A stretch of 64,000 nucleotides of DNA, from NCBI RefSeq assembly GCF_026151205.1, contig NC_087072.1:3119375-3183374 (forward strand), read 5' to 3'. Each line of letters begins with the position of its first letter. Positions within the stretch are counted from its first letter, which is position 1. The notes under the pieces were generated by a model. The model was given only the letters and a program-made list of their open reading frames with translations. It was not told where the DNA came from and made no database searches. A program made the position numbers and the translations under genes. Origin of the DNA: Bolinopsis microptera (lineage: Eukaryota > Ctenophora > Tentaculata > Lobata > Bolinopsidae). Positions 10,601 to 20,884 of this stretch are shown here, in pieces.

Positions 10601-11304
10601 CTGACAACGTGCTAGAGTTCTTATTTACTATTTAGTGTTGATTTAACTTCACACTTTTTATTCGTTTAGAGTAATTGGGGAGAGTTCACAACTTGGCTGT
10701 GTGGTATACTTCTATCTCTCTACTGCATTCAGCGACCAAAGATATGGAACAAGCTGGCAAAATCAGATACTTCTTTCAACATCAAAAGTAAGTTTAAATC
10801 ATTACTTTTAAAAATCTCCTCCTCCCATTTGCCTCTCTTGGAGGGAAGTTTAATTTTTATCATATTTTAAGTCGAGCCACGTAGATTTTCAAAGATGTTA
10901 GCAGCAATTTGACCTTCAATTTCTTCCCACAAGGTTTGATGATGAGCCCGAACAAATCGGAAAGGGTTGGATTGGACAAGAGTGTTAGTTTTGTAGAAGA
11001 CACCAAAGAGGCCCAGAAGAGTGCATTCAAACTAGTCAGTGCAATTTTTAACTTAGCCATGTTGACTTATCTTATTATACAACATTTAGTCAAAATAGTC
11101 AAAATTCTATCCTGTCGAACATTTTTAGATAAATAATATTCACTAAAAGATAAATGTATCCTATTTCAGGTGACAACGACACTGGTAGAAGAAATGTTGA
11201 CATTCTCGGAGCACTTGAACAAAGTCCAGAAACAACTGAACACGATCTCAGCTCTTCTGAAACAGTGTGGAGTCACACATTTCCCAAAGCCTCTCCCTTA
11301 TTAG
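7700..11304 (+). CDS. Seven-exon gene, unrecognised 261-aa protein
   Basis: I assembled this gene from splice sites and phase. The exons are 7700-7860, 7958-8035, 8772-8853, 9477-9587, 10670-10787, 10934-11034 and 11170-11304. Lengths sum to 786 nt, giving 261 residues and a TAG stop, and every junction keeps frame. Introns start GTAAGT, GTAAGA, GTTTGT, GTTAAA, GTAAGT and GTCAGT; the last few donors are weak. The start could be the ATG at 7700 or 7718 (better -3 base), with an in-frame TGA just upstream at 7697. The protein has a CPVC pair at residues 42-45 and charged, probably helical segments (ELSDVEEIMDAREAAG, EILKQLIDMMANVEEIIE, QKKMETLVERLEL). Its C-terminal segment is leucine-rich and coiled-coil-like (LVEEMLTFSEHLNKVQKQL). 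There is no signal peptide. I do not recognise the family. A scaffold or coiled-coil protein is a guess only. Confidence 0.7.
8050..8110. repeat. GGTAAC-rich intronic cluster
   Basis: A short run of GGTAAC-type words in both orientations (GGTAACCGTTAACC, TGGTAACAGTTACC, AGTAACGGTTAAC) lies in an intron of the seven-exon gene. A related GGTAACTG array occurs at 43945-44001. Function is unknown. Confidence 0.4.
9839..9977. repeat. 17-bp minisatellite, 8 copies
   Basis: About eight near-perfect copies of TTACACAGCACACACTG lie in an intron of the seven-exon gene. A 17-bp unit is not a multiple of three, so the overlapping open frames here cycle through the phases and are not genes. Confidence 0.9.
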
Positions 11305-14300
11305 AACCAGCCACTATTTCAACGTTATCCGTTTGAATAGGTAATGAAACTTTGCAGGCTTGACAAGCAACAGAGTTGCAATAATGCAGATAGTGGGTGC
11401 TGTTTTATAGCCACTACTGAGTAACCAGCTGCCTTCGGCTGAAGACAAATAATTTTGCAGATTGACGTACTTTGCAACTCGAAATACCCTTTATTTTTTA
11501 AACATTTTTAGCGAACTGATTTTAAACAGATATATTTGAGAACATTTGAGAATTTAATGTTAAAGATAGCCGTTCCACACTGATAAAGAAGCTTCTGAAA
11601 TAATTTAGTTGTCTATATTTCTGAATTATAATTCATATTAATTAATACTTGTATTTATTGAAGAAAAATGGGGTGTTATTTGTTAGTCTATGTTCGATCA
11701 GATAATACAGGGTGGCTCAGAATTAACTGCTATCACGGAACTATCGAATGGCTCACGTTATCCTAATCAGAATTGTAGAAAGAGAAGTCAGATAATCGAG
11801 ATATGGGTCCCAGAAAGTCGAATCAATCTCAATTACGTGGGTCACCTTGTAGTACTATTATAGTGATCCAATATCTCATTGTAACAAACGGCCCTGCGAA
11901 TAAGAAATGATCCCCTGTCTAACTGGCTGTCACCTCTTATCCCCTGAGTATTAAAACAAAAAAGCTGCTGAATTTCAACTTCTAATTTTGTATACTGGTC
12001 TGGGTTCGGCAGATTGTGCCAAAGGAATCGGATTAAAAACGTGCCTGATCCCGAATTTACAGTCGGCAACTAATTCTTCCAACCTATGGCAACGTGACAA
12101 TATTGATTGTTGAATTAATCCATCTTCATTGTGTAAAGATCTTCCGCTAGAAATTGGTATGAAGTTTGGCGATTTGACTAATAAAGAAATGCGTTATCAC
12201 AAAAATGGGTTTATCACAAAGGATGGCTCCCGTCGCTTCTGAGTGTCCATTGCAATTGTGATAAATATTAAGTATTCACAATCAGTGTTGATGAACGCGG
12301 AAAAAAGTTCATAAATTTGTGATACCCTTTTATTTTCTAGCCCAACTAGCCCCAAGGCCCCATATAAGTTGGCCTTTAAATTTGCTGGCGCCATGGGCAC
12401 TGTATAATTTGTCCCTCTATTTTAGCTGCTCGTTGAAAATTTAGTCACCAAAACTTACGTTACGATATTAGGCTTACGTTTTACTTTTGAGATGAATTCC
12501 AATAAAGTTGAAGTGGTTAATTTTGCCAACTTAACAAATTCAAAGCCCAGTAAGAACTAGTGAGATGTTGGAAGTGAACCGTGACGGAGTACTAGAAGTG
12601 CAAGTGTAAGTGTGTATAAGAAAATGGAAACTTGAAAAGACAGCGCCCTCCTCCAGCTGATCAAGCACACAAATTAGATGTTCTTTGTAAAAAGTGATAT
12701 CTCCGGAGCTCAGTGGCACGACCTGTAAACTGGGAGACATCAAACGCGGGGCCCGCTCGCGAGGGGTAGCACTTCCTGACTGATTGCAGTGTAACTAGTA
12801 TGATTTGTGTGATCGTACTGCCCCAATGTTTCCTGATGGCCCCCACATTTGTTCCCAGTTCCGATATTTACACTTGTTGATTAAAAAGGGCCTGAATACT
12901 AGTTACAGGTGTGTTCAAGACAGGAACTTCAGCCACACTGCCTGACCCACTTAGAGTTACAAACAAAGATAAGGGGGGTCCAATGGGAAACTCGCACCGC
13001 CTGTCACGAAACAGCACATGACTTGTTTCCCACAACCTCCTATTTGAAATCATACCCAGTGCCTGTATTGCTAATTCGGGAACTTAACTAGAATTTTTAC
13101 TGTAGCTTGTCACCGAGGGGTACGGGTCGTTCGAAATATATGATATTTAATGGAGCTATTTGTACAAGCGGTTACAGACCTCTACTGTAAGTATCAATCA
13201 GCTTGCTATTTGAATTACTAGACCTAAAATTAGGGTATTTAGTTTAATCTCCTCGTCCTCGTGCGTGATCGGGTTGATGATTTTCACAGCTATATTCGCG
13301 ATTAGGTGGTGTCCTGTAGCCCTGGAATCAAGCATGAATTTCGAAATTTCATCACTTAATCTTAGTTTTTGTGGTCTTGATGAAGACTCTAAATATTTTA
13401 GTCATAACTTCAATACCTTTGACTAGTGACTACCCAGCTCTGAATAGACTGAGCAGGTTAACTTTATTTCATACAAATTTAATATTAAGGCACTAGGCAG
13501 ACGCTATATCTCCGTAAACAATTGCATTCAATTGTAAGAGTACGAAATTGTTACCTGAAAGACGAACATGCTAGTCGCTAGATTCTACACAAAGTCAGCG
13601 TACCTTAAAGTTGAACGGGGAATCTTTGAAAATCCTTTTCGAAACGAAAGGCAATAATGATTTTTGATTTTGCTATTCATTTCGAAAAGTAATCCAATTG
13701 CTTTACATATCCGCTTATAGTTATTCGAAACTTAAACAAGATTATATGAAGTCTGAAACTGAAAGAAGTTTTTATAATGCACGCGACTTGGAGATTTCCT
13801 TTTTATCGTGAATGTACTTACTTACACGATTTTAACACCATTTACTTGATAGACAAGTGACATGAAATTTGATTTTATTTCCACAAAATGCAGTCCAATT
13901 AAACTATGGCAACCCTGAATTTGTATTCAGTTTCTTAAGTCCGCTTGATAGAAATCCTGCAAAATCCTGCACACCAATACCATATATGACAGCTTTGTTA
14001 AACTTATTTAGCTTTGTTAAACTTATTTAGCTAAAGAGCGGTTTTGCGAGAACGGAAAGAATTAAGAACAAAAATTAAAATATGATACTAAGTCCCGCAT
14101 ACAAAGTATGCGACAAATTTTATTATTCCAAAAAAGTAAAATTTGTCTTACCCTTGGAAATTTTTTCAAATCCATTGATTTTAGATCACACAATACTACG
14201 ATCCCAGTCAGGATTAAGCAAGAAGTCTAGATTAGGCGATTTTATGTAAAAACATTACAGGCGAGTATTTTAAAGTAGATTATTAGGTAGAAGATTAGTT

Positions 14301-14400
14301 TAGTCGATCTTCTTCAGGTACATATCCGATTTGTTAATACGAAATTATACTATCATCCTTTCATCGACTTAAAGAAGTTTGTTAACCTATGATTGTACCT
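11305..14400. other. Long gene-free stretch
   Basis: No convincing exon was found. Around 11740-11815 there is a block (CTCACGTTAT, TCAGAATT, GAGATATGGGTC) that recurs in diverged form near 51455-51515, so a dispersed repeat is likely. The open frames at 11842-12069 and 12909-13091 lack splice context and show no recognisable motif. Confidence 0.35.
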
Positions 14401-14452
14401 GCAAACAGGATGATGTTTATCAGAACCAATGGTAAGAGTCATCTTCGAACCA

Positions 14453-14797
14453 AATGCCTGATGAGGATGAGGATTTTTTCCGACAACAGCGACAAATTTT
14501 TGAATTATTGAAAATTGTAAAACCGAGGTTTAGGACAATCTTTCTAACAGCCCAGACTTCCTAGCTGCTATTTGTCAGGACAGTCTTAGCTTAAGAAATG
14601 AATTGTTTCTACTTAAACAAATTGATATGCAACTGAATCTACAATTATGGTGTGGCAGTCTGGCGCATTTTCAGGCTGAGACAGGGTTAAATACCCAAGG
14701 TGATCACAGATTGTGTTTGTGTTGGTGTACAAAGCTGCCGAGAGTGAATAAGAGGGCTGAGGACTCGCCGCCTTTACCCCACCGCTCCCACTTCTGA
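14453..14797 (+). pseudogene. Coding-like stretch with one frame break
   Basis: An ATG at 14453 opens a hydrophilic frame (MPDEDEDFFRQQRQIFELLK) for about 25 codons. The protein-like reading then continues in another frame from about 14535 (SPDFLAAICQDSLSLRNEL, then LFLLKQIDMQLNLQLW). The two parts read as one helical protein if 17 or 23 bases between them are removed. Both gaps can be drawn as GT...AG, but they are far shorter than animal introns normally are, so a frameshifted pseudogene is equally likely. It may belong with the terminal-exon-like piece at 16593-16789. Family not recognised. Confidence 0.3.
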
Positions 14798-14799
14798 AC

Positions 14800-16592
14800 A
14801 AATTAAAATCGTTTTACTCCCTCTGGAGTGTTGTTGCTCCGCTTATTATCTTCCCTCAGGTGTTCAAATATCATCTTTTCCTCTTGTCATTACATTATAT
14901 TTTTCTCAGTTGTTCAAATTCTGGAGAAACATATTATTGTAGCTGCAATTTGATTGCTGAAAAACTAAATATGTGTAATTTTTGTAGTTGTTACTGAATG
15001 GCGCCAGCCGCTCTCTCCACCAAATCTTTTAACAACAATTAGCCTGAAGTCATCAAGTAAATTTGTTGCAGATGTTCAATATCTACCACTGTTCAGTTCT
15101 TGTTCTATCGAAATTTGCATTCCTTAAAGTAAATTTCTCCCTTCAACAGTTTCGATTTTCCTAAAGCAAAGGGTCTCGGGCCATTAAATCAGCCTTATGG
15201 ATGTCGCTTTTGATTATTTCCGATTGTAGTAGACTAAAAATTAGCTCATCTCTTACGAATAAGTACTTTTTATTGACTTCATTCTATAATATCGTTTATC
15301 TGGGCTGACCCTTCTAGTGAACGCTTAATATAACAGATTCTAAGCAAAATGATCGAATAATGCAGATTAATCGGATTCTTGATTACTTGTAAATCTTTTG
15401 AATTTTCTTACGGTCGAATCACGTCTTTTAATCTTTTCACCTGTCACACTGTCAATAACAAATACGATTTTATATATTATTGCGAATAAAAATTAGAAAT
15501 CAGGACTAAACTCAATTTATGTGCCGTGATGAAAGATGAATTAATTGTTGGTTCATAATCCTAGAATGGCTAGACGTGTTTCGTTCGTACACTGTCAGAA
15601 ACAATCAGGAACCATTCAATTGAAAAGTGTATCTTTAACTGAAGCTAATCATCAAGGCAGGAATACATCAGTTAAACATGTAAAATTTGGCGGAATCGTC
15701 ATTTGTTAATGACTCCGCCCAGTCACTTTAAAACTAAAAGCCTTAGCGGAGTTTTTAAAGTGATCCAGAATAAACGAGAATTGCTTGTAAGTTTCTAATT
15801 ATGTGAAAAAATATTCGACAATGTTTCTACGTCTTACAGTTAACATATATTCACCTCCTCGGCCCAATTGATCTGAGCGCATCATACTTTAATCTTACTG
15901 TAAAATGAACAAAAAATAATCGTTAAAACATTCATCAAAGATATACCACATTTAGTCTTCCTATTGAAGATTTGCTTCCGACACAATTTGCTGACGTGCA
16001 AGCAAGGTCTCACGCAAGAAAAGCAAAGTGCAGACACGTGCAGGGGGCGGCAAAAAGAGGGGCAATTTTTCGGCAACTTATTCGAGACCCCACTCTGACG
16101 CCAAGTGACGCTTCCTCTTGCTTATCGAAGATTTTTTTTCTCGATGTTGCCCTTATTTGTTATTTTGTCGGACGATGAAAAGGACATTAAGCAATCAAAT
16201 TGTCAGGCACATCGTGTTACAAATAAAACTCAATATTTAATTTATAGGGCAAAATATTTCAGATTTTGCAAATCATCATCTGCATGCTCACATTTTTTAT
16301 TGTTAAGTTAAATTTTTCCCGTTTCGAAAGTAGACTAGACTGAAGATTTCGGATTACCTTTTTTAAACAAAAAAATCTGAACTACAAAATTGTCCATGTT
16401 ATATATATATGGGTAAACTCGACATTGTCCATGTTATAATTCCACACTGCAGCCAAACTGATGTTTTTCATCGACCATTACTTTTATATTTACCGTTTAT
16501 GTTTAGTCGGTCACCTAAGTATAAGTTCATAAATATTAGACGGTTGTCAGTGATGTAATAAATAGCTGATTTTTCAACCGCTTACTTTACAG
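14800..16592. other. Gene-free stretch with a foldback
   Basis: Apart from the paired hairpins at 15689-15763 and one CACGTG (16035-16040), I see nothing that supports a gene. It could be an intron if the flanking coding-like pieces form one gene. Confidence 0.3.
15689..15763. repeat. Double foldback with shared GCGGAGT word
   Basis: GGCGGA-ATC-GTCATT at 15689-15703 pairs with AATGACTCCGCC at 15708-15719 (12 bp with a 3-base bulge, 4-base loop). The next segment, TCACTTTAAAACT, pairs with AGTTTTTAAAGTGA at the far end. The loop of the second hairpin holds GCGGAGT, which could alternatively pair with ACTCCGC of the first. Two mutually exclusive folds are therefore possible. It may be a MITE remnant or a structured RNA. 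Confidence 0.5.
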
Positions 16593-16789
16593 ACTTACCA
16601 ATTGCAATGAACAGTAAAATTTGTCCACATACTATTGTTGATCGCATCAGCTATCTTAAAAATGCAATTCAGACATTACAATTGATCGAAAAATCCCTCC
16701 CACAACGTTCAACTTTGTCACAAATGACAAAACCTGAATCCACCCTTTCCATAAGAAACAAGCCATACTTCCAAGGTCTCATGAGATAA
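16593..16789 (+). CDS. Possible terminal coding exon, unknown protein
   Basis: A polypyrimidine-AG acceptor (TTACTTTACAG) precedes an open stretch ending in TAA at 16787-16789. It would enter with two bases completing a codon and encode 64 residues. These include ICPHTIVDRISYLKNAIQTL and a lysine/serine-rich tail. The composition looks protein-like and the frame ends just before the minisatellite. No upstream partner exon is proven, and the family is not recognised. Confidence 0.3.
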
Positions 16790-16805
16790 AATATAGGACC
16801 ATCAA

Positions 16806-17862
16806 CAGTGAGTACTGGACACACAGCGAGTACTGGACACACAGCGAGTACTGGACACACAGCGAGTACTGGACACACAGCGAGTACTGGACACACAGTG
16901 ATTACTGGACACACAGTGAGTACTGGACACACAGTTAGTACTGGACACACAGCGAGTACTGGACACACAGCGAGTACTGGACACACAGTGAGTACTGGAC
17001 ACACAGCGAGTACTGGACACACAGCGAGTACTGGACACACAGCGAGTACTGGACACACAGCGAGTACTGGACACACAGTGATTACTGGACACACAGTGAG
17101 TACTGGACACACAGCGAGTACTGGACACACAGTGAGTACTGGACACACAGCGAGTACTGGACACACAGTGAGTACTGGACACTCAGCGAGTACTGGACAC
17201 ACAGCGAGTACTGGACACACAGCGAGTACTGGACACACAGCGAGTACTGGACACACAGCGAGTACTTCAGTACTGGACACACAGCGAGTACTGGACACAC
17301 AGCGAGTACTGGACACACAGCGAGTACTGGACACACAGCGAGTACTGGACACACAGCGAGTACTGGACACACAGCGAGTACTGGACACACAGCGAGTACT
17401 GGACACACAGCGAGTACTGGACACACAGTGAGTACTGGACACACAGCGAGTACTGGACACACAGCGAGTACTGGACACAGTGAGTACTGGACACACAGCG
17501 AGTACTGGACACACAGCGAGTACTGGAAACACAGTGAGCACTGGACTCACAGCGAGTACTGGAAACACAGCGAGTACTGGACACACAGCGAGTACTGGAC
17601 ACACAGCGAGTACTGGACACACAGCGAGTACTAGACACACAGCGAGTACTGGAAACACAGTGAGTACTGGACACACAGCGAGTACTGGACACTCAGCGAG
17701 TACTGGACACACAGCGAGTACTGGACACACAGCGAGTACTGGACACACAGCGAGTACTGGACACACAGCGAGTACTGGACACACAGCGAGTACTGGACAC
17801 TCAGCGAGTACTGGACACACAGCGAGTACTGGACACACAGCGTGAGCGAGTACTGGACACAG
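16806..17862. repeat. 18-bp minisatellite, ~58 copies
   Basis: The tandem unit is AGTACTGGACACACAGCG, with variants AGTG, ATTACTGG, GGACTC and GGAAAC. Because 18 is divisible by three, several frames stay open on both strands (hexapeptide periods such as CPVLAV or STGHTA). A higher-order period of 180 bp (10 units) is visible: bases 16861-16920 and 17041-17100 are identical, including the rare ATTACTGG variant. One unit is disrupted near 17263-17275 (AGTACTTCAGTACTGG). Nothing suggests translation. Confidence 0.95.
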
Positions 17863-17864
17863 GG

Positions 17865-19190
17865 TCTAATCTATTTGTGGGTTGACCTCTGCGACCAAAT
17901 ATAGGGCACCCCATGAAGATTAGATAAAATGTAATGTTGAAGACTGAAGAGTATGACTATGAGTGGCAACGATCCTAGTGGTGGACATTCATTTTTAGTC
18001 TCATTTCGACTATCATTTTTAATCACTAATGTGAATTTTGATCACTGATTTTCATCGAAAAGTCCAGTCTTCGTTTATTACATTTCAGCCGTAATCCGTG
18101 CTTTCGAATTTTTGGGCAAACCCATTAAATTGTAATTTTATGTTGAAAGAACTTAGTAAATGTTTCCAATTGTGTCGGAGGATGTGTCAAGCTGATAACC
18201 ATTAACACTCAGCAGACTAAGTAGAGCTAGTTAATATTCCCTCTTCATATGGCCCTTCTGACTCTATTAACCGCCCTTCTGTTAACAGTGTTGACTTCTG
18301 TTTTCCGGGAAGTTGCCGTCAATTCACGTAGTTAGAACGTGTTTTTTATTGCTACAAACAGATATTTCAATAACACAATGGAAGAGGTCTAGGGAGCAAT
18401 TAAAGGTTGTTACAGCTCTATGTTCTTTATTCGACTTATTTATTCACTGTTAATTTGTATCTTTCTTTGTCCTTTTCTTAGCCGACAACCTAGCCGACAA
18501 CCTCGAGACTATCAGCTGGGGAAGTTTTCACTTTTTTGGCTGCTTTTTTCCCAGCACAGTTCTAAGACATGAGTTCGCTAATTCATATTTTGTAGCGATT
18601 TCTTCCTTCGTAGGAAACGGGCGCACAATTGTTTTTCAAATTTTCGTTTTAAAATTATGATCGAACGTTTAAATTTAAGTAATTTATTTAACTATGTGAA
18701 TCGAATAAATTTTGAGTACGGGGTTTTTCCATACGACTGTTCAGTAATCAGTACGTATAAAATTACAAAGTTATAGGATCAGATCCTGTCTGCGGTTGAA
18801 ATAGTCTACCTCGCATTCTTAATGAATATGTAATTAATCTCACTCTTGAGATCATACGCTCCCAATATAATTTCAGAAACTATTCGATCACGGTAGTAAC
18901 TCAGGGTATGGATATCTTTAATGAAATTTAATTGTGTCTAAGGCCTAAGCTGATATAATTATATCAAGTGGAAGGGCGGCAATCTTTTATCCCACCCATA
19001 TCAAGTCGTTGAGCTTTAGCTCTTCAGTCTAAGGGGGTCAGGTATGAAAATCATGCAGTCCATTGTGATTGAAAACGTGAAAGATACAGTTTTTCTTTTT
19101 TATTACTGTATCCTCCTCCCCACCGGGTTTAAACCTAAAACGTAAAATCATAAAAACTTGGAAATTGGCATCGTCACGTTTCAGTTTGTT
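17865..19190. other. Gene-free stretch
   Basis: No exon, promoter or repeat was recognised in this AT-rich segment. Confidence 0.35.
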
Positions 19191-19192
19191 GA

Positions 19193-19371
19193 ATGATGGA
19201 CGTGTTACCCGCGATCTATATTGTAGCAATATGTATCACTCCACTAACATCAGCTAACGATGGTAATCACATTATTTTCAAAAGGTTTCTGTGGAAAATC
19301 TTTATCGTATCAATCCCATGTTCTTGTGCCCGCTTATACAGTAGTTGACATAGTTACCATAGTCTGCGAGT
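19193..19371 (+). CDS. Possible tiny secreted-peptide ORF (two exons)
   Basis: ATGATG at 19193 starts a hydrophobic, signal-peptide-like stretch (MMDVLPAIYIVAICITPLTS) ending at a GTAATC donor (after 19262). A good acceptor (CCGCTTATACAG) follows 79 bp later. The next stop would end a product of only about 33 residues. It may instead be the first exon of something longer. No TATA box or poly(A) signal is evident, so this is weak. Confidence 0.2.
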
Positions 19372-19573
19372 AACCGCGGGAACCGAGTTTACCTTTTATC
19401 TTCTTCGAATAAACATTGCACTAATGATTACTACTACTAGGGTGATTATTATGATTGTTATGACTACAAATAATATGAATAAATTAAGATATTTATTATA
19501 TAAAAATAATGACAGGCTGGGCCGAAACTACTTAACGAAGAACTTTTGGGTGTTCTGAAACAGTAGCCAAATA

Positions 19574-19672
19574 TTTAACGGGTGATACTCGTAAAATAGT
19601 TGTTCCAATTATTATTAGGACCGTCGACGAGTCCAACTCGGCGCGCGTCCTGGTAGGTTGTAAACCTACAAC
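19574..19672 (+). repeat. Dispersed R-family repeat, copy 3
   Basis: This is the best-preserved forward copy: TTTAACGGGTGATACTCG, TAAAATAGTTGTTCC, GACCGTCGACGAGTCC, AACTCGGCGCGCGTCCTGG and TAGGTTGTAAACCTACA. The last block is itself a short palindrome. It is followed by two imperfect direct repeats (about 19670-19830) containing ACCAAATATGGT and TTCGAGAAAA. Confidence 0.65.
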
Positions 19673-20061
19673 CAAATATGGTTGCATAAGATAACACGTC
19701 CAATACCTGGAATATCATGGGGGATTCGAGAAGTATATAATTGGTTCGAGAAAAACTGGGTCGAAGCTTATATGACCATATTTGGAAATTGTCTCAAACA
19801 GTCACCAAATATGGTCACAAGATAATATACGTCAATTAATTGTTCGAGAAAACTTGAGTAGAAGCTTTTGAACACAATTCGTTAACATTTCATTAATTGG
19901 TTAAGATTTAATCGTCTTCAGAAATATTATATTTTTGCCTCTTTCATTAGAAAGCTAGATCTAAAATTGTACCAACTACGTTTTAAACGGACGCAATTAA
20001 TAATTGGAAGAAAATTAAAACAGTTTGGTCCGTCATGCACGATAACATTTTTAATATACAG

Positions 20062-20096
20062 TCAAACCTCTCTAGTCTCTAGACTGAGAGGTTTGA
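20062..20096. repeat. Short pogo/Tigger-like foldback
   Basis: TCAAACCTCTC (20062-20072) pairs perfectly with GAGAGGTTTGA (20086-20096). AGTCT/AGACT extends the stem inside. The outer sequence TACAGTCAAACCTCTC resembles terminal inverted repeats of pogo/Tigger-type Tc1-mariner relatives. It is probably a solo end-to-end MITE remnant with only a few bases between the termini. Confidence 0.5.
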
Positions 20097-20099
20097 TTA

Positions 20100-20880
20100 T
20101 ATTTGTGATTCACGTACCCTAGATTAAATACTTAGTGCAGTACGAGGATTTGATGATCCCAACTGCGACAACAGAACTACCGTGCGTGTCGAACTAGTAC
20201 GTGTACCTAGGTTTGTAATCAGTAAATTATGACGCTGTGAAACTATCGGACTACGATACCATGGTGCCACCCTGCCCATGGCAACATTAAAATATATTGA
20301 CTCTGTTACATCGTTTCCTCAATAAATGTATTTAATTGTAGTAGTGAAAATAGTTTGATTTCATTTAACCCCTATTTCCTGATAGTTATACTTATAGAGA
20401 AATTTAAAGAATTTTTGATAAGATTTACAAATCCCCAGACAACCACAAGACTGCTTAACCTAGTCATCAAGCCGGTCATTAGATTGCCACGGAGCATCAT
20501 ACTACCACCTCTTGTGAGCCGCCCCGGAGTGCAGGCAATCACCGCTCAACTTCCTGCACCTAGCTCAGGTTCAGTCTCCCAACAAAGTCATGACACCACA
20601 ATTTTTCGTCGCTATACAATTCAAGCTAAAAGCACGTCTTACCTAATTACACGATTTGTGGAGATTTTTATTAAATCTGATTTTAAAGATTTTACCTAAC
20701 TTTCGACCAATCTTTATCTACCAATGAGTACGCCGTCTGAACTACTAATGGTCAAAGTTATTCAAGCAATTTATACTGGATAAAATAAAACAGTTAATAA
20801 TGAAATGACAATTTCTGATGTTAAAGGAATTGGAAATCTCTTAGTACGTACTTTTTTACCATGCAGCTCAAATGTCATGG
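20100..20880. other. Gene-free stretch with one weak ORF
   Basis: An open frame at 20355-20699 (114 codons) contains a proline-rich segment after a possible acceptor near 20437. There is no recognisable domain and no supported splice partner, so I do not call a gene. Bases 20319-20357 share 38 of 39 positions with 60221-60259. Confidence 0.3.
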
Positions 20881-20884
20881 AAAG

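Noticed and set aside
16669-17838. Long open frames of 389 and 207 codons over the 18-bp repeat
   Set aside because: They are produced by a unit length divisible by three, occur on both strands and in several frames, and start or end at repeat edges.
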